Positions 1 to 12,764 of a stretch of DNA of 64,000 nt are shown piece after piece (within the stretch, counting starts at the first letter, position 1; each line of letters begins with the position of its first letter). The notes below the pieces were generated by a model, which was given only the letters and a program-made list of their open reading frames with translations, did not search any database and had not been told where the DNA came from. The stretch is taken from positions 51,169,924 through 51,233,923 of the forward strand of contig NC_068570.1 of assembly GCF_025698545.1 (NCBI RefSeq), written 5' to 3'. The stretch is from Gossypium raimondii (taxonomy: Eukaryota; Streptophyta; Magnoliopsida; Malvales; Malvaceae). Both the position numbers and the translations under genes were made by a program.

Positions 1-418
1 TTTTAGTAAGTTTATGAGTTCCCACATTGAGTTCAATTGCATAGAATCCATCTCAACTTTCATAGCTACTTCCCATTGGAATCTGCACTCTACATCACTT
101 CGTTAAATTTGAATGAGTTGTCATCTTCCTGTTTGATAGGCTCAATGTTAAAAACACATTTGCTAGACTGAAAGAACTTAGGCCTACGGGAGACCCTTCG
201 ATTACGATGAAGCTCCTTACACTACTAATCGTTTGCAGGTTTAATATTAGGAGTTGGATCTAAAATTCTTACTAGAGGGTTTTGTGTATTTCTCAAAAGT
301 TCCTCGAGTATTTCTTTACTTTGAGGTTTAAATTCGTTCTTGTAACTTTCCTCTAGGAAGGTAGCATGAGTCGACACTATAATTGTTTGCTTTTTTAGAT
401 TATAAAAAAACCCGCCCT

Positions 419-1203
419 TCATCTTTTAGGATATCCCACAAACATGCATAATTTTGTCTGTGAATCCAACTTTCTTGCATCTTTGTCCAATACATGGGAC
501 AGGCATCCCCAAATCCTAAAATGCTTTAGGTTTGGCTTCCTATGGTGCCATAATTTATATGGAGTTTTAGATGCAGCGTTAGTTGGTATATCATTCAGAA
601 TGTAGCAAGTCATGTATAAAGCATATCCCCAAAACATCAATTGAACCATGTCTAACAAAGTTCAATTCCTTCTCTTTGCCACACTATTCTATTATGGATT
701 TTCTAACAAGGTTAATTAGGATAATATCACATTCTCTATAAGGTAACCTAAGAAATCATTCGATAAGTATATCCTACTTCGATTAGATCAACATGTCTTT
801 ATGGGTAAACCTACTTGTTTATCCACTTCCATACGAAACTCTTTGAATTGATCAAAAGTTAACTTTTGTGGTGCATTAGGTACACATACCCATATCTGGA
901 ATAATCATCTATAAAGGTTACATAATGATTGTATCCACCTCACGTATTGATGTTCATGGGGCCACATACATCAATGTGTACAAGTTCTAAGGGTTTAACA
1001 ACCCTCATTCTTTTTGAATTAAAAGATCGCTTAGTCACATTACCTTCCAAGCAAGATTCACATTGTAGAATATTAACTTCCTTAAGCAAACTTAAAGTTC
1101 CATGTTTCACAAGGCTAGTGATTCTTTCTTGGTTAATATGACCAAGTCCCAAATGCCAAAGGTACGCCTCGTTAGAGTGAGAAATCTTAAGTTCCTTATT
1201 CAT
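419..1203 (-). pseudogene. copia integrase region (fossil)
   Basis: The minus strand encodes a pre-integrase segment with the zinc-binding HLGLGH...C..C pattern (about 940-1203), followed by an integrase C-terminal stretch containing TPYKLWHHRKPNLKHFRIWG (about 419-658). Both are characteristic of Ty1/copia polyproteins. It belongs to the broken element covering 1-5790 and is not a host gene. Confidence 0.8.
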
Positions 1204-1835
1204 TGTACATCTTTTGTTTGATAAAATATAGATTATTTGACATCCATCAATTACAAATAATAGTACAATTTCTAAAAATTGTAATGCTATTATTGAAAGA
1301 GATAATCAAGTTATCTTTAAATAAACATGCAACAGAAATTAAGTATCTTTTGAAACTTGGTACATAGAAAATATCTTTTAAAATAATATTTCTAAAATTA
1401 TCAACATAAAAATGTACATATCCAACTGCTTCAGCTGTCATATTTGACCTATTTTTGGTCGACAATGATAAGCTCTTATCTCTAATATCTTTCATTTCCT
1501 CGAACCCTTGTAGTGAAACCCACACATGATTAGTGGCCCTAGAACCAATGACCCAGTAGTCTATTGAATCTTCCACTAGGCAAGCTTCTATCTTAAATAC
1601 TTCCATACCTTTGCCCTTAGTGGCTAGGTAATCCTTCCACTATTTACAGTTTGCCTTGAAGTGTCTTTTTCTTATTATAGAAGGAACATTTAGACTTGGA
1701 TAAATCTTTAGGCTTCTTGATTCTCTTCCTTTCCTCTTGAGGTGGCCTAGAGGGATTATCTTTGTTTCTTGTAGTGTGTTTCCCTTTCTCTTTCCCTTTA
1801 GAAGAATAAGCAACGACTAAGTTTTCTTCTACTTT

Positions 1836-2350
1836 TTAGACAAATTGACCGCTATTCAACATCAACTTATAGGATTTTAAATTCTTCTTGAGTTGTGTAA
1901 GTGTTAGATTCTTGTTCCCAAGGTTATATGTGACATTTAATCTTGTAAAATCCTTGCATAAGCTTTTGAACACCATCGCTATCTGCGTGTTTTGGTCCAA
2001 ATTGACCTCATTATCTATAGCCTCGGCAAAGTATCCCATAAGAGTAATCATATGGTATTTGACTAGAGTGTCAGGCTTTTGTTCGACATTCATCAAACTA
2101 GTTATAGTCGATTATCAAGCCAAGGCTGCTTGGCCTCTAAACATGTCCTCTTGTTTTTCTAAAATCGCTTTGGTAGTCTTTCAACTCTCTAGTTGCTTAT
2201 AAAGGGTGTTGGTCACACTTGCCAGCATATAGCAACAAGCTATCCAATTAGACTCCTCTCAATATTTTCTAGCTTTAGATTGAGTGGCCGAAAGACATTT
2301 ATTATGAAATTTTTTTTTGAGTTTCTCATAGCTTAGGACAATCATGAGGT
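1836..2350 (-). pseudogene. copia gag region (fossil)
   Basis: The minus strand at 1836-2096 encodes a gag-like segment with MITLMGYFAEAIDNEVNLDQ and LTLTQLKKNLKSYKLMLNSG, patterns of the UBN2-type gag of plant copia elements. A lysine-rich, zinc-knuckle-like tract follows at about 1640-1800. The region is interrupted and forms the upstream part of the element at 1-5790. Confidence 0.7.
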
Positions 2351-3940
2351 TTCTTTTCTATTCCTTATAGTTATTTCTATTTAGTTTGTTCGCAATGAGA
2401 ATGTTTAATAAGAGAGTAGGTGTCATTTTTAAACTAAAAATAAAATATCCATTCATTAATATCTTTGTATTAAGAAAATATTTTGAAAATATTTTGCGAG
2501 AAATGATACACATTAAGGTGATGCATGCGTCTTGCATTAAACATTGAAAACATTTTTAAGTCTTTGCAACGATGATATCTACACCCATTGAATTGAGTCA
2601 CTGTGAGGCAATCTCAATCTACTAGTAAGAACATAGATTTCCATCCAATTAATGTATGAACCTAATTCCTTATGTATTCACATGTACTAATAACCGTTTA
2701 ACATTTGACTATCATTCTAGCTTAAGTAGAATAGCTTCGTAAGAAGTTACTTAACTAGAAGATCTTAAATGTATAATCATCAACTCAACACTTATCACAT
2801 CATATACCACAAATGAGTAATCATGGGGCAATCTCACTGAGTGACATGCAGTGACTAGTTGTCCTCTTTGAACAAAAACTTATTGTTATATTGCATGATA
2901 ATACCTACAACGTGGTTGGCCAACTATCATACAATTATAAGATAATTCTTCTTACTTTCAGGAAATCCCCTCCGTGAGGTCCACATGGCAATCCTACCGT
3001 GGGATAGTTAAACTGTTATACCATTACAAGAGATCATTGATGGAGGCCGTAGGTCTTGTTTAGAGACCTTCTCCCACTCAATCTTTTAAAAAGCATGTAA
3101 GGTTTTTAATGTTCAATTTCAATAATGAATGATTAATAAATGCATGACAAATACATGTGGCATTCTTTCCTTTAACTATATGACATGCTTATCATACATA
3201 TGCATGAACATATATTTGTAGTCAAATAAATCTTATCATGCTATCATAAATAAAAGCATAAAATTTAAATGACTCTGACCAACCAAAGTTTTCATGATTT
3301 CATCCTAGAAAAATAATAAAATTCTAAAAGTCACCCCAAAACATACTTTGGGTCTCTAGTTTGCCACCACGAACTTCTGTTGTCGCACCAGTTCATATCG
3401 CTGTCATCATTGTTACGTTGCTGTTGTCACTATTGACCATCACCGGGCTGCCTTCATTCAACCACCACCAGATTGTTAATGACCATCGTCCCTAGTATCA
3501 TCGAGCCATCGCCGACCACCTTTGTCGGCCTCCGCCGGGCCGTCACTGACTATCGCTAGCCACTGTCGACCGTCGTTGACCACCGCTGTCGGCCATTCGG
3601 GCTCCATCAAAAGTAATGGTTACATAAGACTTATGTATGTTTCTGACTTACATAAATTATTCCAAAATAATAAAACCAATAAATCATGTGTAGAGATGAT
3701 AGTCCACGATCTAACTACATACCCAAAATTAATAATAATTAAACCAAATTTCTAAGAATCACAACTTTTCAAAATTACTTTATCATATATAATAACATAC
3801 ATTCATTCTCATAAATATCCCTAAACATGCTGATAATTACAAGAATGCCACATTTTATAAAAATTAATCGCATGAAGAAGAGAGAAAATTTTAGTATCGT
3901 TTATACTATAAGCATAGTACAACTTAGTTCCAATACCAAT

Positions 3941-5790
3941 TGTTAAAAGCAATATAGTTTGAAAATGATTTTCTTATACAACAAAAATTAAAATTTTAAA
4001 ATCGAGCAGTTTATAATATTTATAGTAATAAACATTCTCAAAATCGCACTTGTATTTTGGGCTATATGGATTATAAATGTTCCTAGCTTTCAACCAAATG
4101 ACCTTCTTCACTATTCTTGTACCACGAACTGCTTTGAGTGTTTGAGTGTGGGCTCAAATACTTTTGAATCAAACACAGAACTAAAAATTATTTCCTTTTC
4201 TTTTGGTGGGAAAGTAAAACTTTATCTCAAATAAAAATCGGTAGAATTGTTATTTGTAGAAAATATAATTTATTCTAATAAATAAATTTCTACTACTTTC
4301 TAGCAGAATAGCAATATTAAAAACTTATAAGAGACTTGTGTTTCTCCCTTTTCTAAAGTCTATTTTAAAGCCTACCAGTGTCATCATTTATAATGAGAGT
4401 TAAGAGAATCTTGGTAGAACTAGAGCTCAAATAATATTCATTTAATAGAAAAAAAAATCCTAACACTCCATAATATTTAGGAGAGAAAGGTGACAATATT
4501 AGGGTTTGTCATCCCTTGTTTTCATTAGGAGGAATTAGATTTTGTTGTATTATGTTCAATTATATGTGCTTATTAAACTTTTAACTCAACATTTTATAAT
4601 TTAATTCAACTCAATACATGTTTTTTCTATTTCCTTAAATAAATATGATTTGTTAAATTAATTTAAATTAAATAATTTTCTCAACTAAATTCTAATTTCA
4701 TTAAAATAATGACAACTTTATCATAAAAAATCTATAATAAAATATATTTAAATTTTCTACAGTCAACGGATTGACAATGGCCAATTAATTTAAATCTATT
4801 TTGAAATTCAATTAATTAATAATTAATTAATAATTTGAAAAACCATAAATTAATTTTCAGGTCCTTTCCATACTTGGTGAAAACCACATTCATTTCCAAA
4901 TGTAACCCATTTCTCTAACTTTATTTGATTCAACATGCAATTCATTTCTGGTTTTAACGAGCTAGCGGTGGTACCGTTTGGAAATGTGTGTTTAAGGCTT
5001 AAATGATTTATAATTAAGTTCCAACTTTTCGCTTATTAATTATAAACTCATTTAATCACAAAGTCATTCCACTATAATATCATGAATGAGCCCTCTCTAA
5101 TGATATACCATTACGAAAGCTACTCAATCAGTGCTCGTCCAATGACCTTGTCATAATTGTGTTACCCTCACAGACTATCCTTAATCTCTTTGGGATAAAT
5201 TTGTTCTTCCAATATTATCATGTTTTATCTCATGGTAACCATTACATCTTCCTTCATGAAAAGTCAGTTACTATCATATAATAATTAAGTCATTCGTCAC
5301 AAAGACAAACGACTTGTGACCACGTTTACTTTTCATTTATCATGTAGTGCCAATAAGAGGATATCATTTACCCATGTCTTGGGATATGGATTCCAATATT
5401 GTGAATGATGCTACATACTGCAGAAGTCGTATACCCAACACACCAGCTTTCGACACCTTATCTATCTGAACTCAAGCTTTTATTTACATCAAAGTATACA
5501 AGCCATGCATACATACTCCATCACCTACTCGGGATTAAGGTATGTCACACTATGAACGCCACATGTGAATAAATTCATAAATGGATTCAGGATTTATTTT
5601 TCTTAGGTCCAGTCTGATATATTGTCAGTCCAATCAGTTACATATATTTCTTTATCTTTTAGGAGTCATTTGCTCTGATTCCCAAGATAAAACATCTCCC
5701 CAATTAGACTTGATAAACGATATATTAGTCTTTCACTCGGTTTACTCATTTCTAATGAGACTAAAGACATGTTTATCATCTTATTTAAGA
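3941..5790 (-). repeat. LTR of the copia remnant (truncated copy)
   Basis: The start, TGTTAAAAGC on the plus strand, and the following bases align by eye with 31500 onward. The match continues through the blocks near 5100-5400 and 5560-5780 that correspond to 32640-32940 and 33130-33340. Similarity stops near 5790, so the outer end (which should read GGGCACCAAATCCAACA on the plus strand) is missing. It is diverged from the other two copies, which suggests an old insertion. Confidence 0.75.
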
Positions 5791-8700
5791 GTTGGGGGGC
5801 TACAGGTAATTCTAGGCATTGTATCGGAAAGCAAAGACTAGGGATCGTGATGCTACACTCATATGAAAATAAGTAAATAAAAAAAAAACTACTCAAATAA
5901 AATAAGATAAATTATACCATAGGTCACTCTACAATAATGCCATTATTATTTTGGTCATTTAAAAAAAAAGATTATTATTGTGACATTTTTTAATTTTTGA
6001 TTAAAGTCAGAAAACTCGTTATATTAATCCAAAACATTTTATTTATTTATTTACAATATAAGAATTTCCTTTCCTCATAACCATTTAACACCCACAATAA
6101 AAATCAACAATCTCCATCACCGACCATAACAATCACCATCCCTTGCTATTCATTTTACGTAATTGCTTCTCCAACATGGGTGATGCAATTATGAAATCCG
6201 AAAAAACATCACCTTTGTACTTGGCATGACAACGGCCGGATCTTAAGTAAACTACAACTAAAATGATGGGTAGACTTAATTTGAACAATGTCAGACTCAA
6301 TTAATATGCGATTTAGATAAAATGAAGTAAAGAACAACTAAAAAGTGAATTCATGTTTGGATACAATCAACTTGATTGCTACGGAAAGAAAAAAAAAAGC
6401 ACCACGAAATAGTTCATAGCTTCAAGGTGATGCATTTTGCAGGTGCATATAAAATTTGCAATTCAAGAAAACAGAGTCATGTTGGAGGTGATGGGGAGGG
6501 CCATCAACATCAGAGCCATTAAGAGACTTAGAGGGCCAAGGTTTGAGACTTTCTAATTTTTCTTCATATTATGTATTAAAAATATGAAAAGATTAAGCCA
6601 AATTTGAGAGTAAAAAATTCGAATTTCTACCGTTTCTTTCATTTTTTCATCTTGTCTTATTTTCTTGACTATTGCAGAGTTAAACAAATTTTGAGCTTAC
6701 CATCTATATACTGACATTTTCATCGGTTAAATGATATATCCTCAACCTACCAGTGTGTTATTTTTAATGGAAAAGAGGTATTTAGATGTCTCGATAGTTT
6801 ATTAGTAGAATTTGAGAAATCAATTTGCACGTAAAAGTTTAATATTTTTAGATGCTAGTTACTTATATGCTTTTTCATTTATTTATTTGCTTTTTAGTCA
6901 TATGTATGACTTGTTCCGCTTTCTTTCACTTGTTTTCGATGAAGTCTCCTCATTTTTGAAATTCTTATTGTTACACGATATTTCTGTTATTTTAATTTTT
7001 TTTATAATTTTATAAAATTAAATTTCAGGATTGCAAAAATGAAAAAGTAAAACAATTGATATTTTTTAAAGAGAAAAGTAATGATACTTGTAATGTTAGT
7101 CGACCAAACGGTGAATCGAACCGAATCGAAATTTATATATCTTTTGTTAAAATAAGTATAAAATATGTCAAAATAAATAAATTTATAATGTTTATTTAAT
7201 CGAATTAACTGAACTAGTAATAGCCTAATACATATAATACATAATATTATTTATTAAGTTCAGTTAATTCGGTTAATTATTCGATTTTAAACTGAATTAA
7301 CGGTTAATTGAAATTTTAAAAAAAATTTAACCGAACGATTAGTTCGGTCGATAAATTCAAGTTTCACCCCAACCATCGAATTTTAGCTAGGTCTCCGTGA
7401 TTAGGATACAGGGTCCGCCACTGATTTTAAAGCATATATTAGAACATATTATGCTCAGCAAATTAAGCAAGATTATAACATAGAATATAAACCTCATTAA
7501 GATTAAAAAAAGAAAAAGTTGGAGAAAGACGATACTCTGTTTTTGAAAACTAAAACAGAGCAACTTTTGCGCATTATTTATAGCAAACTTGACACCATCT
7601 TGAGCATCCAGATTTTAACATGCGTTGCAAATAAATCAAAAAAACTATTTTAAACTAACTATAGAAAAATCACTAATTCTAATCCAAAGTTAAAAAAATA
7701 CTAGGTGAGGCAGTAATCAATTTAAACAATTAAGTAATTAAATTTTTGTATGAACTGTGAAGAATGACAAATAGAGATAACTTAGAGTCAGAGTCTGATA
7801 TTTTTTTTCACATGCTTTTCCAGTCTTTTAAATAAATTTTTATTTCATGAATTACGAGAGGAAAATAAATTCTTAACAAAATGCGATTTGAACCCAATCA
7901 CACCGAACACCCTAATCATCTGTACAAATATATAACTTTTAATCTAGTGTTACGACTATAAAAAAAACCACTCCTCGTCTGCTTCTGCATGACCGCACAT
8001 CTTTTGAAGTTATCTCTCACCATCTCCATTACCACTTCGGACTTTCGATGGGGAGCCGGGTTTATTTTCTGTAAGACGCATTCATTAACTTTTTTCTACT
8101 TCCTTTAAGCCTTAATATCCATTTCTCTCCTCATATAGATGTTAAGTGCATGGATATTATCTCCGTTTTCAATAAAGGACAGTATAATCCCGGAGCTTTT
8201 ACATATTGTTTGGTTTCCCCAATCCCTGTAGGTGCACCAAAGCTATGGGGTGATCTAATTCAACTGCAGTGGCCTCGCCTCATTGTTGGATCTTATGCTT
8301 TGCCATTTGTTGATTAAAGAATACCACCCATCAACATTCTGCAACTGCAATAATAGTGAACCACTCTCAAAGCAGCCAACCTGGCCGTTGGATGGAACCC
8401 CGTGATATAGTTCTTTTTCTTCCTAGGTTGTCACCATGTGAAAGGTATTGGATGTTTCAACCATTTTTCTCGCCGTATTGTTCGCCGATATATTTTATTC
8501 ATCACAGAGTATTGCACGAAGTAATCTAAACATGAAAGTTCTTTAATCTAATAATGGTTCTTTCTTTGACCATTTTCTCCAGTCTGTTAATGGTGCCTTT
8601 GCAATGGAAAATGGAAGACGGCATCAGTATCAAAACACAGCAGTCTTGTTCGCTACCAAATTCGGACAATGGGCACATGAAATTAGGCAAGTCCAAGCTT

Positions 8701-8945
8701 TGCACGTGATTGGGGTTGATTCCTGTCTTGTTGCTTAGACTTGACAGCCTTTACTTACAATGTTCCATAAATCACAAGCTCGTTTTATCAGTTCTGAAGG
8801 GGCTAATATCAAGCGGCTACTGACGGTCCCACCATATGAACTCGACCCATGTGATGCTAAATAGGGACACGATTAAGCTGGGACCACCGCTTCTCACTAG
8901 ATTCAATTGCATTCAATTGGAACCCACTGACAGCTATTATGCAAT
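5791..8945. other. gene-free AT-rich stretch
   Basis: I see no coding region with family resemblance here. Open frames are short and of low complexity. A probable MITE lies at 7101-7350. 7545-7562 holds a small perfect hairpin (CTCTGTTTT...AAAACAGAG). The 8000-8945 part is the upstream region of the SKS gene. Confidence 0.6.
7101..7350. repeat. probable MITE-like repeat with weak terminal inverted repeats
   Basis: The segment starts CGACCAAACGGT and ends AGTTCGGTCG, so the ends are imperfect inverses. It is full of AATTCGGTTAA-type words common in plant intergenic repeats. No clear target-site duplication is visible. Confidence 0.4.
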
Positions 8946-8952
8946 GTGATCT

Positions 8953-8960
8953 TATAAAAA
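8953..8960 (+). promoter_or_regulatory. TATA box of the SKS gene
   Basis: TATAAAAA lies 235 bases ahead of the start codon at 9188, giving a predicted transcript start near 8985 and a leader of about 200 bases. Placement is by motif only. Confidence 0.5.
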
Positions 8961-9187
8961 AACGCTTTTTTTCACTTGCATACAAAAGAGACCTCTGCTT
9001 TTGCCTCCATACTAATTCTAAGAACCCCGAATAAACTGAGGGAAAGAAAGATTTAAAAAGGATACAACAATGGTGCCTTAAACTTTTTATAGATCTGTGT
9101 TTTATCTAACATTTTGCAAAAACAAGGATTCCTGTTTTTTCCTGTTTTTCTTTTTGTATCCTAAAGTAAGTAAACGAAGTCAACAAA

Positions 9188-12100
9188 ATGGGAGACAGCA
9201 AGCTTATCCTTTGTTGCTTCATTGCTTGCATTTTGTTCCTCGGCGTTAATGGAGAAAACCCTTATCGTTATATCACTTGGAAAGTCACCTACGGTGATAT
9301 TTACCCTCTTGGAGTTAAGCAACAGGTACTTTCTTTCTTCTTTTCTGGGTTTCTTTTTTTGGTTTCTAAAAGCTACTTGTTTAGCAAGTGTTTGAGTAAT
9401 GGATTGGAATGTGGAAAAACTGTATTGCAGGGGATCTTAATAAATGGGCAGTTTCCAGGGCCTCATATCGATGCAGTTACTAATGACAACTTGATTATCA
9501 GTGTTTATAACTACTTAAATGAACCATTCCTTATCTCTTGGTAATCATGCTAACATTCCTTTATTTATGCTTACTTTTTGTTCATCATTTACTTAATGTT
9601 GGTTCGGAAGACAAGGTAAAAGTAGAAAAGAACATATAAAATCTTGAAAGCTTAGCATTAGCTCAAAATGCAGCTTTCATTTTAAGATAATGTGTGCTCT
9701 TTTGGTTTCATCATTGTATATAGTTAGATAACTACAGCTTAGTGGGAAAGTTTTTGAGTTTCTTAGATCTGAAGGTAAATGCTTGAACAGTAGACAATTT
9801 TTCCATCGGTAGACATTTGCATTTATGACTACTATTTTTAGTAAGATCTCAACTAATGCTAAATTTGATAACAATGAAAACCTTATAAGCTACTTCTCAA
9901 TTTGGTACGTGAGTATATCCCTAGTTTTTATCCTTGATCCTTTATACTTCTCAATTTGTTGGTTCTTATTTCATAGACTATCTTGCAGGGGCAGAATCAG
10001 AACAAAATTTTAGGGTTCGAAATTAAATTATCATTTTTACGATAGTAAAAATGCAATTTAGCCATTTTAATAGCCTATATCTTTATAACTTTTAAATGAT
10101 TAAATCAAATTTTTTATTTTTAAGGGGGGCAAAGTGCAATTTTACCTTTACTAATTTAAAATTTTAAAAATTGTAAAGGCTCTAAATGAAAAATTTTCCA
10201 TTTTAGGGACCGGCCCCTTAGTTACGCCCCTACTATCTTGGAAAGACCCTAACAATATGGATCATTTTCATGGTTAAATGATTATTAAATCCAAGTTTTA
10301 TAACGAATAACTCTTTCATGGACTCAATGGGTTCATAGTTTTATGATAATTCAGTTAGTGCATCTGCTGCATCTAACATCTGTGGAGATTCATGTTTAAA
10401 ATATTAAAAGATGAATAAAAATAATTAACAATGTCTGCCTAGTTACGGCAGAGCTGGTTGCAGTAAATTATTTAAATGCATGTGCTTGCCTATAGAATAA
10501 TAAAAGATGTGTCCTTAATTATGTTTACCAGGACGGTATCAGACCTCGGGTTTAGGCCTAGTTTTAATTAAAGCTGTGAATTTTACAAATTACTTTAATA
10601 AAGCTTGGGAACTTTGCATATTATTGATCATTCAAAATGTTTATTTTGTACTTTCCATAGTTTATGTTGTACTTATTAGTGACTGATCCAACTATCCATT
10701 ATCTACCTATTTGGTATGCATGTACTTAAATGTTTATGAAATAAATTGAAACGGTTTTTGGATGTCGCAATTGATGTGAAATTTGACAGTCATCTCCTGT
10801 TTTTTGGGTCCGCAGGAACGGTGTGCAGCAAAGGAGGAACTCATGGCAGGATGGAGTTTCTGGCACAAACTGTCCAATTCGACCAGGGAAAAACTTCACT
10901 TACGTTCTCCAAGTGAAAGATCAGATTGGTAGCTTTTACTACTTCCCATCACTTTTATTCCATAAGGCTGCCGGAGGGTACGGTGCTATCAGAATCTGGA
11001 GCCGCCCCAAGATCCCTGTACCTTTCCCTAGTCCTGCTGGGGATTTCACTGTACTGGCTGGGGACTGGTATAAGACAAATCACTATGTAAGAATTGTGTT
11101 TCTGCATCTGTTATAATAACATGATATACCATATAAGTAGGGGGCTGGAGCTGTAATCAATGTTCTACACACCGACTAATCCCTCATTGTTTCTTAAGGT
11201 ATTGAGACGTCTCTTGGACAGTGGTCATAACCTTCCCTTCCCCGATGGACTTCTCATCAATGGTCGAGGGTGGAATGGATACACATTCACTGTTGATCCA
11301 GGTGAGCAATAGCCAACTTGCTAGTCTCTGTCCCATCGGTTGCTCGAATCTGTTGTTTGTTCAATAAACCTGATCAATACTGTTTTATGCAGTTCATGGA
11401 TATGTTTAGGCCATTCTCGCTTAACCTTAGCTTTTAAATTTTACGCAATGCGAGTTGTTTGTGACATTGGACATTGTTTTTGAACTCAGGTAGGACATAC
11501 CGGTTTAGGGTATCGAATGTTGGGCTCACAACTTCAATTAACTTCAGGATCCAGGGGCACAAGCTGAAACTTATAGAAGTTGAAGGATCACATACGCTTC
11601 AGAACACCTACACTTCTTTCGATATCCATCTTGGGCAGTCATGTTCTTTCTTGGTAACTGCTGATCAGATTCCACAGGACTACTATGTTGTTGCCTCTAC
11701 ACGCTTCACTCGTCGTGTGCTCACAACAACTGCTGTTCTTCACTACAGCAATTCGAAAAGGGGAGTTTCTGGTCCAGTGCCTGGGGCTCCCACTATACAA
11801 ATTGCTCCATCAGTCATGCAGGCCAGATCGATACGGTACTTATCTTATGGAACTCTTTTCAGAAGCTAATAATTGAAACCATTTAAAAGTGGCTATCAAG
11901 CTGATAGTTTTTCTTCTACCAGTTGGAACCTAACAGCTAGTGGACCTAGACCTAATCCCCAAGGCTCTTACCATTATGGATTGATCACTCCAAGCCGCAC
12001 TATCATGCTCTCAAACTCTGCACCTTATATTAATGGAAAGCAGAGGTATGCTGTCAATGGTGTCTCATATGTTCCAGCGGATACTCCATTAAAAATTGCA

Positions 12101-12764
12101 GATTACTTCAAGATTCCCGGAGTCTTCAATCTTGGAAGCATTCCTACTTGGCCCCCTTCAGGAAATAATGCCTACTTTCAGACCTCTGTCATGGCAGCCA
12201 ACTTCCGAGAATATGTTGAGATTGTATTTCAAAATTGGGAGGACACTGTGCAGTCATGGCATATTGATGGCTATTCCTTCTTTGTTGTAGGGTAAGGTTT
12301 TCAATACTAATGCTCTAGGTTCAATTTTCTATGTAAGGATCCGATTCACGTGTTTAAAATGTTGGTTGATCAGGATGAATGGAGGTCAATGGACACCTGC
12401 TAGTCGATCAAGCTACAATTTGAGAGACACGGTAGCCCGCTGCACCACTCAGGTATTGCTGTTATTCCGTCAATGCGCATGAGATGTGATCAATTATAGA
12501 GATTGTAGGAGCACCAGTTCTAAGTCTAGATTTTTTTTCGAGCAAATGCAGGTGTATCCCAGGTCATGGACTGCAATCTACATGGCTTTAGACAACGTGG
12601 GAATGTGGAATATACGGTCCGAGAACTGGGCCAGGCAATATTTAGGCCAGCAGTTTTATCTCAGGGTTTACTCCCCTGCAAATTCATGGAGAGATGAATT
12701 ACCAATCCCGAAGAACGCCCTTCTCTGTGGCCGGGCTAGAGGTCGCCATACAAGGCCTTTCTGA
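9188..12764 (+). CDS. SKS: SKU5-similar (SKS) multicopper-oxidase-like secreted protein
   Basis: Eight exons: 9188-9325, 9431-9540, 10816-11086, 11199-11301, 11490-11835, 11923-12291, 12374-12452 and 12552-12764. Together they give 1629 nt, or 542 residues, the usual length of the NTP303/SKS family. Residues 1-22 are a signal peptide, followed by three cupredoxin-type domains (about 27-145, 155-300 and 355-515). Copper sites of ascorbate oxidase are replaced: the first HWH position reads SWNG (82-85), the HPFHLHG position reads QSWHIDG (about 433), and the C-terminal HCH region reads ENWARQYLG (496-504). It is therefore unlikely to be an active oxidase. The C terminus (RARGRHTRPF) has no hydrophobic tail, so unlike SKU5 it is probably not GPI-anchored. 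NFT at 109 is a possible N-glycan site. Relatives act at the cell wall in pollen tubes and polar growth; that role is inferred here. Confidence 0.93.
9986..10231. mobile_element. 246-bp MITE in SKS intron 2, Mutator-type 9-bp target duplication
   Basis: ACTATCTTG occurs directly before (9977-9985) and directly after (10232-10240) the element, a perfect 9-bp duplication. The ends are imperfect inverted repeats: CAGGGGCAGAATCAG on the left, and on the right the inverse of AGGGGCGTAACTAAGGGG. The 9-bp duplication points to Mutator-like transposition. It sits inside the 1275-bp intron 2 and leaves the splice sites untouched. Confidence 0.8.

Larger units (their letters stand above)
1..5790 (-). 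mobile_element. Ty1/copia retrotransposon remnant, cut by left window edge
   Basis: Read on the minus strand, gag-like, pre-integrase, integrase and post-integrase segments follow one another from about 2100 down to 225, the Ty1/copia order of integrase before reverse transcriptase. An LTR of the family also seen at 25624-27758 and 31500-33596 lies upstream at 3941 to about 5790. The stretch next to it (about 3928-3940) reads on the minus strand like a diverged initiator-Met tRNA primer site (TGGTATTGGAAC). The element is a fossil with many breaks; reverse transcriptase, RNase H and the other LTR lie beyond the left edge. The segment 2400-3940 is leader-like with no recognised coding; 3360-3600 is unusually GC-rich for it. 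Confidence 0.82.

Noticed and set aside
9677-10013. Small frames inside SKS intron 2
   Set aside because: Intron sequence and MITE; the flanking exons join perfectly in frame without them.
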